A stretch of 64,000 nucleotides of DNA, from the NCBI RefSeq assembly GCF_036898825.1, contig NZ_JARUND010000002.1:2666001-2730000 (forward strand), read 5' to 3'. The notes beneath the pieces were generated by a model. The model was not told where the DNA came from and did no database searches. It saw only the letters and a program-made list of their open reading frames with translations. A program made the position numbers and the translations under genes. The DNA is from Streptomyces sp. B21-083. GTDB taxonomy: Bacteria; Actinomycetota; Actinomycetes; Streptomycetales; Streptomycetaceae. Numbering within the stretch: the stretch's first letter is position 1; each line of letters begins with the position of its first letter. Of this stretch, positions 32,386 to 40,940 are shown one piece after another.

Positions 32386-33525
32386 ATGCGAGCCGTCAGA
32401 CTCTCCGTCGTCACCGCCGCCGCCACCGCGGCGGCCCTGGCAGCCGTCACGGGGTGCACGGAGAAGGGCAGCTCGGGCAGCGGCGACCGGGTCATCAGCG
32501 TCACCGCGACCGACGACAAGTGCGAGGTCTCGAAGAAGGAGTTCCCGGCCGGGCACGTCGAGCTGGACATCGAGAACAAGGGCTCCAAGGTCACCGAGGT
32601 CTACGTCCTCTTCCCGGACGACCGGATCGTCACCGAACGCGAGAACATCGGCCCCGGCACCAAGCAGAAGGTCACCGCCGAGGTGAAGGCCGGCGACTAC
32701 ACGATCACCTGCAAGCCCGGTATGAAGGGCGACGGCATCCGTCAGACCGTCAAGGCCACCGGCGGCAAGGCCCCCAAGCGCGACCCGCGCCTGGACGCGG
32801 CCGTCGCCGCCTACCGCAAGTACGTCCAGGAGCAGGCGGACGCGACGCTGCCGCTCGCCAGGACCTTCGCCGAGGCGGTCAAGGCCGGCGACCTGGAGGC
32901 CGCCAAGAAGGCGTACGCGCCCTCCCGCATCGGCTGGGAGCGCACCGAGCCGGTCGCCGAGTCGTTCGGGAACATCGACCCGAAGGTCGACGTCCGCGCC
33001 GACGGTCTGGAGGCCGGCCAGAAGTTCACCGGCTGGCACCGTCTGGAGAAGTCCCTCTGGGCGGACAAGAAGATCACCGCCGAGGACAAGACCCTCGCCG
33101 ACGAGCTGATCACCAACCTGACGGGCTGGCAGAAGCGGGTCGGCACGGCGGAGATCACCCCGACCTCGATGGCCAACGGCGCCAAGGAACTCCTCGACGA
33201 GGTCGCCACCGGCAAGGTCACCGGCGAGGAGGAGCGCTACTCGCACACCGACCTCGTCGACTTCAAGGGCAACGTCGAGGGCGCCCAGGACGCGTACGAG
33301 CTGCTGAAGCCGGTCGCCAACGAGAACGACGCGGCGCTGGTCACCGAGCTGGACAAGCAGTTCGCGGCCCTGAACACGCTGCTCGACAAGTACCGCGCGG
33401 ACAAGAACTCGTACGACTTCACCTCGTACGACAAGGTCGGCGACGCCGATCGCAAGCAGCTCTCGGACGCGGTGAACGCGCTCGCAGAGCCGCTGTCCAA
33501 GCTCGCCGCCGCCGTCGTGAAGTAG
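32386..33525 (+). CDS. efeO: EfeO iron-binding lipoprotein
   Basis: ATG 32386 follows CAGGAG, giving 379 aa. A signal peptide with lipobox ends AAVTG-Cys24. A cupredoxin-like domain follows at about 36-120 (ISVTATDDKCEVSKKEFPAGHVELDIENKG), then the M75-type helical domain at about 130-375 with GWHRLEKSLW (HxxE motif, His218 to Glu221). EfeO binds iron outside the membrane and hands it to EfeU. First gene of the efeO-efeB-efeU operon. Confidence 0.97.
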   Translation: MRAVRLSVVTAAATAAALAAVTGCTEKGSSGSGDRVISVTATDDKCEVSKKEFPAGHVELDIENKGSKVTEVYVLFPDDRIVTERENIGPGTKQKVTAEVKAGDYTITCKPGMKGDGIRQTVKATGGKAPKRDPRLDAAVAAYRKYVQEQADATLPLARTFAEAVKAGDLEAAKKAYAPSRIGWERTEPVAESFGNIDPKVDVRADGLEAGQKFTGWHRLEKSLWADKKITAEDKTLADELITNLTGWQKRVGTAEITPTSMANGAKELLDEVATGKVTGEEERYSHTDLVDFKGNVEGAQDAYELLKPVANENDAALVTELDKQFAALNTLLDKYRADKNSYDFTSYDKVGDADRKQLSDAVNALAEPLSKLAAAVVK

Positions 33526-33540
33526 AGGGGGACCGACATC

Positions 33541-34806
33541 ATGACGGAGACACCGGAGAAGACCGAAGGCAGCACCTCGCGGCGGGCGCTGATCGGCTGG
33601 GGCGGGGCCGGGCTCGCGCTCGGGGCCGCCGCGGCCGGGGGCGCGGTCGCGATGACCCGGAGCGGCGACGACGTGCAGACGGTCGCCGCCGACGCGGGCG
33701 GGGCCGTCGACTTCCACGGCGGCCACCAGGCCGGCATCTCGACGCCGGTGCAGGACAGGCTGCACTTCGCCGCGTTCGACCTGGAGACGGACGACCGGGC
33801 CGAGTTCGCGCAGATGCTCAAGGACTGGACGGCGGCGGCCCGGCGGATGACGGCCGGGCTGGCGGTCGGCGAGGGCGCGTACGGCGGGCTCGCCGAGGCG
33901 CCGCCGGACGACACCGGCGAGGCGCTGGGGCTGAAGCCCTCGCGGCTGACGCTGACGATCGGCTTCGGACCCGGCCTGTTCGAGAAGCTCGGGATGGCGG
34001 AGCGGCGGCCCGAGGCGCTCGTCGATCTGCCGCAGTTCTCCGGCGACAACCTCGACAAGAACCGCAGCGGCGGCGACGTGTGCGTCCAGGCGTGCTCGGA
34101 CGATCCGCAGGTCGCGGTGCACGCCGTACGCAACCTGGCCAGGATCGGGTTCGGCAAGGTCTCGGTGCGCTGGTCGCAGCTCGGCTTCGGCAAGACGTCG
34201 TCGACGACCCCCGAGGAGCAGACGCCGCGCAACCTGCTGGGCTTCAAGGACGGGACCCGCAACATCGCGGGCACCGAGTCGGCCCGGCTGAACAAGTTCG
34301 TGTGGGTGGACGGCGCGGACACCGACGGCAACTCGGCCTGGATGGAAGGGGGTTCGTATCTCGTCGCCCGGCGCATCCGTATGCACATCGAGCCCTGGGA
34401 CCGGACCTCGCTGCAGGAGCAGGAGGACATCTTCGGCCGCGACAAGGGCGAGGGTGCCCCGGTCGGCAAGGCGAAGGAGCGCGACAAGCCGTTCCTGAAG
34501 GCGATGAAGCCCGACGCGCACGTCCGTCTCGCGCACCCCGACTCCAACCACGGGGCGACGCTGCTGCGCCGCGGCTACTCCTTCACGGACGGCACGGACG
34601 GTCTCGGCCGTCTGGAGGCGGGCCTGTTCTTCCTCGCCTACATGCGGGACGTCCGCAAGGGGTTCATCCCCGTGCAGCGCAACCTCGCCACCGACGCGCT
34701 CAACGAGTACATCCAGCATGTGGGTTCGGCGGTTTTCGCGATCCCTCCGGGCGTCCGGGACAAGGACGACTGGTGGGGCCGAGCACTGTTTTCTCAGGAG
34801 GCCTGA
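33541..34806 (+). CDS. efeB: EfeB Dyp-type heme peroxidase, Tat-exported
   Basis: 421 aa. The N-terminus carries a twin-arginine signal (SRRALIGWGGAGLALGAAAAGG). The Dyp signature GFKDG lies at 234-238 (Asp237) and the probable heme ligand His327 is in PDAHVR. EfeB is folded with heme in the cytoplasm and exported; it is proposed to oxidise ferrous iron or release iron from heme for the EfeO/EfeU pair. Starts 15 bases after efeO; the next gene starts two bases after its stop. Confidence 0.97.
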   Translation: MTETPEKTEGSTSRRALIGWGGAGLALGAAAAGGAVAMTRSGDDVQTVAADAGGAVDFHGGHQAGISTPVQDRLHFAAFDLETDDRAEFAQMLKDWTAAARRMTAGLAVGEGAYGGLAEAPPDDTGEALGLKPSRLTLTIGFGPGLFEKLGMAERRPEALVDLPQFSGDNLDKNRSGGDVCVQACSDDPQVAVHAVRNLARIGFGKVSVRWSQLGFGKTSSTTPEEQTPRNLLGFKDGTRNIAGTESARLNKFVWVDGADTDGNSAWMEGGSYLVARRIRMHIEPWDRTSLQEQEDIFGRDKGEGAPVGKAKERDKPFLKAMKPDAHVRLAHPDSNHGATLLRRGYSFTDGTDGLGRLEAGLFFLAYMRDVRKGFIPVQRNLATDALNEYIQHVGSAVFAIPPGVRDKDDWWGRALFSQEA

Positions 34807-34808
34807 CC

Positions 34809-35720
34809 GTGTTCGCGAACTATCTGATCGGGCTGCGCGAGGGCCTGGAAGCCAGCCTCGTCGTCTGCATCCTCATCGCCTATCTGGTGAAGACGGACCG
34901 CCGGGACGCCCTGAAGCCGATCTGGATCGGCATCGGGGTCGCCGTCGCGCTGGCCCTCGGCTTCGGCAGCGCGCTCGAATTCGGCTCCCAGGAGCTGACG
35001 TTCGAGGCGCAGGAGGCGCTCGGCGGGTCGCTGTCGATCGTCGCCGTGGGTCTGGTGACGTGGATGGTCTTCTGGATGCGGCGTACGGCCCGGCATCTGA
35101 AGTCGGAGCTGCACGGCAAGCTGGACGCCGCCCTGCAGATGGGCACGGGCGCACTGGTCGCCACCGCGTTCCTGGCGGTGGGCCGGGAGGGTCTGGAGAC
35201 CGCGCTGTTCGTGTGGGCGTCGGTACGGGCTTCGAGCGACGGCACCGAAGGGCCCCTGATCGGCGTGCTGTTGGGTATCGCGACGGCGATCCTGCTCGGC
35301 TATCTCTTCTACCGGGGCGCCCTGCGCATCAACCTGTCCAAGTTCTTCACCTGGACCGGCGGCATGCTGGTCGTGGTCGCGGCGGGCGTCCTCGCCTACG
35401 GCTTCCACGACCTCCAGGAGGCCGACTGGGTGCCCGGCCTGACGGACAAGGCCTTCGACATCAGCGAGACGATCCCGCCGGACAGCTGGTACGGCACGCT
35501 CCTCAAGGGCGTCCTGAACTTCCAGCCGGACCCGACCGTCCTCCAGGTCACGGTGTGGGCGCTGTACCTGGTCCCGACGCTCGCGCTCTTCCTGGCCCCG
35601 GTAGGGTTCGCCTCCGGGAAGGGGAAGGTGAAGCCAGCTGATGAGCAGCGTGAGCAGGGGTCGCGGCCCGCGAAGTCCACGAATTCTTCCGACGCTTCGA
35701 GCGCCACGAAGTCTTCTTGA
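34809..35720 (+). CDS. efeU: EfeU/FTR1 high-affinity iron permease
   Basis: GTG 34809 gives 303 aa with seven membrane segments. The two iron-passage motifs REGLE are at 10-14 and 126-130. The C-terminal tail is a hydrophilic Lys/Ser/Asp-rich stretch (KPADEQREQGSRPAKS), partly overlapping the next gene by 80 bases. It is the inner-membrane permease of the Efe system. Confidence 0.96.
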   Translation: MFANYLIGLREGLEASLVVCILIAYLVKTDRRDALKPIWIGIGVAVALALGFGSALEFGSQELTFEAQEALGGSLSIVAVGLVTWMVFWMRRTARHLKSELHGKLDAALQMGTGALVATAFLAVGREGLETALFVWASVRASSDGTEGPLIGVLLGIATAILLGYLFYRGALRINLSKFFTWTGGMLVVVAAGVLAYGFHDLQEADWVPGLTDKAFDISETIPPDSWYGTLLKGVLNFQPDPTVLQVTVWALYLVPTLALFLAPVGFASGKGKVKPADEQREQGSRPAKSTNSSDASSATKSS

Positions 35721-36684
35721 CCGGAGCGCCCTCGCGGCGGCCTCGGTGACCGTGTTGGCGCTGACCGCGAGCGGCTGTGTCGTCGTGCACGGCGAGCGGG
35801 AGGTTCTCCCGGCGGCGAGCCCGACGGAGGCCGCCGAGGCGCTGAAGGACTTCACGGCCGCGTACAACGAGGCGGACAAGGCCTACGACCGTGCTCTGGA
35901 CGCCGACTACGTCACCGGCCCCCTGGGTGCGATCGACGCGGCGCGGCTGGACGCGGGTCACAAGGTCAGCCCGGCCGGCAACCCGTCGTACGTACCCCTG
36001 AAGTTCACGGACACCAGGTTCACCATCCCGAAGAAGGCGGGCTGGCCCCGCTGGTTCGTCGCGAACGCCGACGCCAACAAGGGTGACGAGGCTCGCTGGT
36101 TGCTGGTGTTCACGCGCAGCAACGTGGCCGAGCCGTGGGCGGTGGCGTATCTGACGCTTCTCGACCCGGACGACGTACCGGCGTTCAGGACGGACAAGGA
36201 CGGCCTCGCGGAGCCGGTGACGGCGAACTCGGCCGAACTGGCCGTCGCGCCCAAGGACTTGAGCGCGGACTACGCGACGTATCTGCAGGACGGCGGCGGC
36301 GACGTCTTCACGCCGGGTGTGCACACGAGCGGCTGGCTGGAGCAGCGCAAGAAGAGCGCCATCAAGCCCGGGCTCGTCACGCAGTACATCGACGAGCCGC
36401 TCGCCAAGGACGACTTCGCCCCGCTGGGCCTGCGGACGGCGGACGGCGGCGCGCTGGTCTTCTTCGCGACGCACCACTACGAGAAGCAGACGGCCGCGCA
36501 GGGCACGTCGATCCCGGCGCAGAGCGACAGTGTGCTGGCGCTGACGACGGGCGAGATCAAGCAGTCGCTGACACTGGAGTTCGTTTCGAACCAGGTCGTG
36601 CTGGACCCGGGCAGGGGCGCCGCGAACCAGGGTGTGGAGTTCCTGAGCCGCATCCAGGGCCTGACGGCGGCGCAGGGAGAGTAA
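35641..36684 (+). CDS. secreted lipoprotein of unknown function overlapping efeU
   Basis: This 347-aa protein has a lipoprotein signal ending LTASG-Cys46, with an unusually long basic start (MSSVSRGRGPRSPRIL). The mature part has alternating strands and Trp/Tyr-rich segments (KKAGWPRWFVANADAN, ARWLLVFTRS) but no motif I can name. The start at 35641 lies 80 bases inside efeU, a large overlap; a GTG at 35650 is an alternative. Expression together with the efe operon is likely from the overlap. The ribosome site is poor. The stop lies inside the first of three 24-bp tandem repeats. Confidence 0.8.
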   Translation: MSSVSRGRGPRSPRILPTLRAPRSLLDRSALAAASVTVLALTASGCVVVHGEREVLPAASPTEAAEALKDFTAAYNEADKAYDRALDADYVTGPLGAIDAARLDAGHKVSPAGNPSYVPLKFTDTRFTIPKKAGWPRWFVANADANKGDEARWLLVFTRSNVAEPWAVAYLTLLDPDDVPAFRTDKDGLAEPVTANSAELAVAPKDLSADYATYLQDGGGDVFTPGVHTSGWLEQRKKSAIKPGLVTQYIDEPLAKDDFAPLGLRTADGGALVFFATHHYEKQTAAQGTSIPAQSDSVLALTTGEIKQSLTLEFVSNQVVLDPGRGAANQGVEFLSRIQGLTAAQGE

Positions 36685-36741
36685 CCCCCGCTTGCGCAGG
36701 GAGAGCAACCACCGCTTACGCGGGGAAGGCAACTCCCGCTT
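36670..36741. repeat. three 24-bp tandem repeats at the lipoprotein stop
   Basis: Units at 36670-36693, 36694-36717 and 36718-36741 share GCGCAGGGAGAGnAACCnCC and GCTT. The stop TAA of the lipoprotein is in unit 1; the equivalent codon in units 2 and 3 is CAA. Since 24 bases are eight codons, the array is in frame with the gene. Confidence 0.75.
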
Positions 36742-36760
36742 GTCAGACGGCTGTTAGCCC

Positions 36761-37510
36761 TCAGCCGCGGTGCGGCCAGGCCGCGCTCGCGTGGTCGGGT
36801 TCCTCGTCGGCATACCGGGCGCAGACGTCGGTGAGGACTTCCAGCAGACTGAGCGGGTCGGGGAGGGCGAACTCCGGCCCGCGTACCCAGTACACGCCCT
36901 GGTCGCCCGGCAACCGGGCGGGCGGTACGAGGACGTAGGACCCCCGGCAGTGCCAGCGCAGGCCCGGATGTTCGTCCGCGGTCTCCGGGTGGCAGTCCAG
37001 TTCGCAGGGCCACCACTCGTCCTCGTCGTCCGGGGTGCCGCGTGTGAGGGTGAAGAACAGAAGCCGTCCGTCGTCGCTCTCGGCGACGGGTCCGACCTCG
37101 ATCCCGGCCCCGAGCAGCCGCTCCAGCGCCTCGCGCCCCGCGTCGAGGGGCACGTCGAGGACGTCGTGGACTATGCCCGTCGCGGTGATGAAGTTGGCCT
37201 GCGGCTGGTGCCTGGCCCAGCGCTCGATCTGGGCGCGGTCGGTGGTGGACTGCGTGTGCCAGGCGAAGGAGACCGGGTGCCGGGCGGGCGTGGGACAGCC
37301 CACGCGGTCGCAGGAACACCGGTAGGAGGAAGGGTGCGCGGCGGGCGCGAGGGGCAGTCCGGCGCGGGCGGCGGCGAGCAGCAGTTCCTCGCGGCGCCCG
37401 CTCTCGGCGGCGGTGGCGGCGTCCTCCCGCGCATTCGTACGGCGTCCGCGCAGCCACTGGGAGATCCTGCCCTGCCGGCCCGTCGTACTACCGCCGAACT
37501 CCGCGCTCAT
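36761..37510 (-). CDS. bifunctional primase/polymerase-like protein
   Basis: 249 aa from ATG 37510. It matches the actinobacterial DNA primase/polymerase N-terminal family in layout: a basic N-terminus (SQWLRGRRTNAREDAA), LAAARAGLPLAPAAHPSSYRCSCDRVGCPTPARHPVSFAWHTQST (four Cys/His zinc-like cluster), QANFITATGIVHDVLDVPLDAGREALERL and a C-terminal PDPLSLLEVLTDVC. Catalytic acidic residues of archaeo-eukaryotic primases are not clear. Its role in DNA repair or mobile replication is unknown. It is convergent with the lipoprotein gene. Confidence 0.78.
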   Translation of the reverse strand: MSAEFGGSTTGRQGRISQWLRGRRTNAREDAATAAESGRREELLLAAARAGLPLAPAAHPSSYRCSCDRVGCPTPARHPVSFAWHTQSTTDRAQIERWARHQPQANFITATGIVHDVLDVPLDAGREALERLLGAGIEVGPVAESDDGRLLFFTLTRGTPDDEDEWWPCELDCHPETADEHPGLRWHCRGSYVLVPPARLPGDQGVYWVRGPEFALPDPLSLLEVLTDVCARYADEEPDHASAAWPHRG

Positions 37511-37676
37511 GTATCGCCTCGCCTCGCTGCTGTTGTGCGGACAGCCTGCTCCATGCTCCCACCATCCTGCGCCGTGGGGGGCCGGAGCCGCCATCCGGGG
37601 TAGGAGGGGACGAGGTGTACGGGAGGTGAGATCAACCATTTTCCGGCTGATTAGCAGTATTTACCACCCACTACTT

Positions 37677-38342
37677 TCAGCCATCTTCGCGCCTGTTGCC
37701 GCCGGTGGAGCCGATCCCGTTGAGGGCGTAGTCGACGAGGGTGTCCGTGTACTCGTACGAGATCGGGCCGGTGTACTGGAGCCAGCGCTGGGCGAGCGGT
37801 GAGACGAAGAGTTCGAGGGCGATACGGGGGTCGACGTCGGCCCGCACCTGCCCCGCGTCCTGGGCGGCGCGCAGTCGCTGGACGTAGAGCTGGAGGGAGG
37901 GTTCGAGCAGTCTGGCGACGTATCTGCGGCCGAGTTCCTCGTTGACGAGGCCTTCGGCGGCGAGACCTCGGGAGGGGACCGCGAAGACCGGGTCGAGCAG
38001 TTGGTCGACGGTGAGACGCAGGACGGCCCTGAGGTCGGCGGCGAGGTCACCGGTGTCGGGGATGACGTACGCCTGACCGGGTGCGGCGGCCTCGGCGGCC
38101 TGCTCGCTCAGATCGAGGAAGGCCTCCATGAGTACGTCCCCCTTGGAGGACCACCACCGGTAGATGGTCTGCTTCCCGACTCCGGCGCGGGCGGCGATGC
38201 CCTCGATGGTCGTCTTCTGGTACCCGACCTCACCGATGAGGGCGAGGGCGGCGTCATAGATGGCGCGGCGGGATTTCTCGCTGCGGCGGGTGGAGTCGGG
38301 GGTGGGCTTGGGAGGGGCGGCGGGAGTGGACTTCTGGACCAT
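37677..38342 (-). CDS. TetR-family repressor
   Basis: 221 aa with the helix-turn-helix at about 25-70 (RRSEKSRRAIYDAALALIGEVGYQ, then TTIEGIAARAGVGKQTIYRWWSSKGDVL). The C-terminal domain is of the TetR_C_11-like group (LDPVFAVPSRGLAAEGLVNEELGRRYVARLLEPS). Divergent from a 70-aa gene; two palindromes lie between them and are likely binding sites for it. The ligand is unknown. Confidence 0.92.
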   Translation of the reverse strand: MVQKSTPAAPPKPTPDSTRRSEKSRRAIYDAALALIGEVGYQKTTIEGIAARAGVGKQTIYRWWSSKGDVLMEAFLDLSEQAAEAAAPGQAYVIPDTGDLAADLRAVLRLTVDQLLDPVFAVPSRGLAAEGLVNEELGRRYVARLLEPSLQLYVQRLRAAQDAGQVRADVDPRIALELFVSPLAQRWLQYTGPISYEYTDTLVDYALNGIGSTGGNRREDG

Positions 38343-38365
38343 GTCGGCAATTTATCAGGTTGACA

Positions 38366-38378
38366 AGACGCAACGTCT
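38366..38378. promoter_or_regulatory. inverted repeat close to the TetR start
   Basis: AGACG-CAA-CGTCT is a perfect inverted repeat at 38366-38378, beside the sequence TTGACA (38360-38365), which could be a -35 element for the rightward transcript. Confidence 0.5.
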
Positions 38379-38408
38379 CGCCGAAGGTGAGGTGGTTCGA
38401 CCGAACGA

Positions 38409-38424
38409 GACGATACGTATCGTC
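38409..38424. promoter_or_regulatory. 16-bp perfect palindrome, probable TetR operator
   Basis: GACGATACGTATCGTC is its own reverse complement. It lies between the TetR start at 38342 and the divergent gene at 38453, the standard place for a TetR autoregulatory operator. Confidence 0.75.
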
Positions 38425-38452
38425 AACCATCTCGACCAGAAGGAGACACGCC

Positions 38453-38665
38453 ATGTCACGAGGCGGCGGAGACATGCTCGGAGTCGGCGGCACCCGCAGC
38501 AACCTGGGCAGGAACGCCCTGCGGGGCGGCGGCCGGGGCAGGAAGGTGGGCGGCGGGATCGACCCCCAGGCCCAGAAACGGGAACTGCTGCGCACGTTGC
38601 GGGAGAAGCGAACGGAGGAAGAAGGCGCGCGGGAGGGGCGTACGCCGGACGGGGCCGACGACTGA
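38453..38665 (+). CDS. small basic hypothetical protein under TetR control
   Basis: ATG 38453 follows AAGGAG and gives 70 aa. The first half is Gly/Arg-rich (MLGVGGTRSNLGRNALRGGGRG, RKVGGG), the second half charged helix with Lys, Arg and Glu. The composition suggests a nucleic-acid-binding or disordered protein. Unknown function; divergent from the TetR gene, so probably its main target. Confidence 0.7.
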   Translation: MSRGGGDMLGVGGTRSNLGRNALRGGGRGRKVGGGIDPQAQKRELLRTLREKRTEEEGAREGRTPDGADD

Positions 38666-38763
38666 CGGTTCTCCGTGAAGGCCGTAGAGGACTCCTGCGC
38701 GAAGCACGGCCGTCGGATGGGGCAGATTGGGGGCCCGACACCTGACGAAGGCAGAGAACAAGC

Positions 38764-39177
38764 ATGACCACGCAGCCCCATCCCGTCGACCACGAACTCA
38801 TCCGGGCGGCGGACCATGTGGCCCGCACCCGCTGCCGGGGCGACAACCACACCATGGCGGCGGCGGCCCGCGCCCGGGACGGCCGGATCGTCACAGCGGT
38901 GAACGCCTACCACTTCACCGGCGGTCCCTGCGCCGAACTGGTCCTCATCGGCACGGCAGCCGCCCAGGGCGCCTACGAACTGGACACCATCGTCGCCGTG
39001 GGCGACCGCGACCGCGGAGTCGTACCTCCGTGCGGCCGGTGCCGTCAGGTCCTCCTGGACTACTTCCCCGCCCTCAAGGTCATCGTCGGAGGAGGCGATC
39101 GCGTCCGAGCGGTCCCCATCGCCGAGTTGCTTCCCGAAAGCTATGTCTGGGCGGACCACCAACTCGACGCCGAGTGA
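38764..39177 (+). CDS. cytidine deaminase-like protein, blasticidin-S-deaminase type
   Basis: 137 aa. Zinc site: Cys56-Ala-Glu58 (GGPCAE) and Cys90/Cys93 (PPCGRCRQ). Blasticidin S deaminase has Cys54, Glu56, Cys88 and Cys91, the same pattern shifted by two. Plain cytidine deaminases share it too, but the start (HELIRAADHVARTRCRGDNHTMAAAARARDGRI) resembles the BSD-like group. It deaminates cytosine-type nucleosides; the substrate here is not settled. Short gene with a poor ribosome site at ATG 38764. Confidence 0.9.
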   Translation: MTTQPHPVDHELIRAADHVARTRCRGDNHTMAAAARARDGRIVTAVNAYHFTGGPCAELVLIGTAAAQGAYELDTIVAVGDRDRGVVPPCGRCRQVLLDYFPALKVIVGGGDRVRAVPIAELLPESYVWADHQLDAE

Positions 39178-39224
39178 ACCGTCCAGTGAACCGTCCTCGT
39201 TTTCCTGACCTACAGACCCCCTGG

Positions 39225-40229
39225 TCAGCGCTGGTTCACGCCCTCCTCCGCGGGCGGCCACGCGTCCCCCCAGTCGGCGTCCCGGGCGGCCCTGTAAAGC
39301 GGCCCGTGCCGCTTCGTGACCGTCTCCCGGCGCAGCGAAGGCTCTGTCTCGCACAGGTCGAGGAGTACCTGGCCCTTACGGATCTGCGGCTTGCGTACGA
39401 CGCGGGCGGGCGCCGGGGTCACCGGGAAGCGGGTCGCCGCGACGTAGCTGAACTTCTCGTCCTCGTACGGGAGGGAGCCGCCCTTCACCCGGCGGTGGAG
39501 GGAGGAACGGCTGACCCGGGCGGCGAAGTGGCACCAGTCCTCGCCGGGGACGATCGGGCAGGCCGCGCTGTGGGGGCAGGGGGCGGCGATGTGGAAGCCG
39601 GCCTGGACGAGCTGGTCCCGGGCCTCGATGACGCGGAGGTAGCCGTCGGGGGTGCCGGGTTCGATGACGACGACCGTCTGGGCGGCGCCGGCCGCCGCGT
39701 CGACCACGGAGGTGCGGTCGGCCTCGGTCAGTTCGCCCAGGACGTAGGAGATCGTGACGAGATCAGTGCTCTCGATTCTGAGCGCCGCTCCGATCTGAGA
39801 GCGCTGCCACTCCGCACCCTTCAACTCCGGGTTGGCGGCGGCGATCTCGCGCCCGAGGGTGAGCGCGGGCTCGGCCCAGTCGAGTACGGTGACGGGCCGC
39901 GTGCCCTCCCAGACGGCGTTGACAGCCCAGGTCGCGGCCCCTGTCCCGCCCCCGACGTCGACGTGACTGCCGGGTGCCCAGCCGGGCGCGGCCTCGGCGA
40001 GGGCCTCCAGCGCCGAGCACACCGCCTCGAACGTGGCCGGCATCCGGTAGGCGGCGTACGCGGCCACGTCGGAACGGTCCCGCAGCACGGGCGCATCGGT
40101 CGGCGTCCGCCCCCGGTAGTTGGCGATCAGCCGCTCGACCGCCCGCGCGGCCACCTTCGGCGGCAGCCCGTCGAGCAGACCGGCGAGGGCGGCGCGCAGG
40201 GCGTGGGCTGGGGAGACGGGGGTGTTCAC
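39225..40229 (-). CDS. Rsm22-family methyltransferase-like protein
   Basis: The GTG at 40229 gives 334 aa. The SAM-binding region is HVDVGGGTGAATWAVNAVW, followed by VTVLDWAEPALTLGREIAAA. The C-terminal part has a Cys cluster PCPHSAACPIVPGEDWCHFAARV, the iron-sulfur/zinc-like signature of Rsm22, which methylates or assembles small ribosomal subunits in mitochondria and bacteria. Function in Streptomyces is inferred from the family. Confidence 0.85.
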   Translation of the reverse strand: MNTPVSPAHALRAALAGLLDGLPPKVAARAVERLIANYRGRTPTDAPVLRDRSDVAAYAAYRMPATFEAVCSALEALAEAAPGWAPGSHVDVGGGTGAATWAVNAVWEGTRPVTVLDWAEPALTLGREIAAANPELKGAEWQRSQIGAALRIESTDLVTISYVLGELTEADRTSVVDAAAGAAQTVVVIEPGTPDGYLRVIEARDQLVQAGFHIAAPCPHSAACPIVPGEDWCHFAARVSRSSLHRRVKGGSLPYEDEKFSYVAATRFPVTPAPARVVRKPQIRKGQVLLDLCETEPSLRRETVTKRHGPLYRAARDADWGDAWPPAEEGVNQR

Positions 40230-40250
40230 GGGGTGATTCTAGAGGTGGGG

Positions 40251-40509
40251 GTGAGCGTGCCGAGCTTCGCCCGGCAATGGCTGTGAGCCGCGCGAATGGA
40301 AGTCCGAGCATCGTCAGGGCGAGTGCGCCGGTGTCCGGCAGGCTGAGGACGACGTTCCGAGTGGCCTGAGCGTGGTGACGGCCCGCGTCCATCTCCGCGT
40401 GGTGGGCGAAGGTGATCATCCGCCCGTCCGTGCCGTCCGTCCGAGCCGTGCGCCAGGGGCAGCGCTCGTACTGGCGTACGTTTCTGGCCATACACAGGCG
40501 GCACAGCAT
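40251..40509 (-). pseudogene. possible gene remnant upstream of Rsm22
   Basis: From ATG 40509 the frame reads MLCRLCMARNVRQYERCPWRTA and continues with GC-biased third positions for about 85 codons. Then it runs into the reverse strand of rsm22 without a stop. It starts only five bases from the divergent dehydrogenase-subunit gene and has no ribosome site. It may be a truncated gene or chance. No family recognised. Confidence 0.22.
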
Positions 40510-40514
40510 GGTCG

Positions 40515-40940
40515 GTGAGTCACAGGGGCACCGATGCCCTCGTGCACACAACAGACGAGACGGCCGACTTCACAGTGCTGTCGCAGGAGTTGACCGGGTT
40601 CGACGCGGCGACGCTGCGGGGTACGGGACTCGCCGGGACCTACCTGGCGGTGGCCGCCGAGCAACTGGGCCGGGACCGATTACGGCGGCTGCTGGCAGCG
40701 AGTGGCGGCCCGCTCGGTGAGCTGGACGACGATCTGCGCGGTGCCGCGCGCGCCCTCACCCACCTGTGGTACACGGGCAGTTGGCCGGAACCGTCACCCT
40801 TCGTGGTGTCGGCGCGCGCCTACGCCGAGGGGTTGGTCTGGAAGGCGGCGGGACTCGCCGCTCCCGCCACCGCACCGGGCGGATACGGGAGTTGGGCCGA
40901 TTCACCGTCGCCCTACCCCTCCCGGGAGGGCTCTCTGTGA
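40515..40940 (+). CDS. FAD-SLDH-like dehydrogenase small subunit
   Basis: GTG 40515 gives 141 aa. FTVLSQELTGFDAATLRGTGLAGTYL and LTHLWYTGSWP match the small subunit of sorbitol, fructose and gluconate FAD dehydrogenases (FAD-SLDH family). These normally carry a Tat signal that takes the folded complex outside; none is present here, so the complex should be cytoplasmic. Its GTGA overlap with the GMC gene shows coupling. The ribosome site is weak and a later GTG at 40542 is possible. Confidence 0.82.
   Translation: MSHRGTDALVHTTDETADFTVLSQELTGFDAATLRGTGLAGTYLAVAAEQLGRDRLRRLLAASGGPLGELDDDLRGAARALTHLWYTGSWPEPSPFVVSARAYAEGLVWKAAGLAAPATAPGGYGSWADSPSPYPSREGSL

Noticed and set aside
32374..34719. 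781-codon minus-strand frame across the efe operon
   Set aside because: Antisense to efeO and efeB, which have full family motifs.
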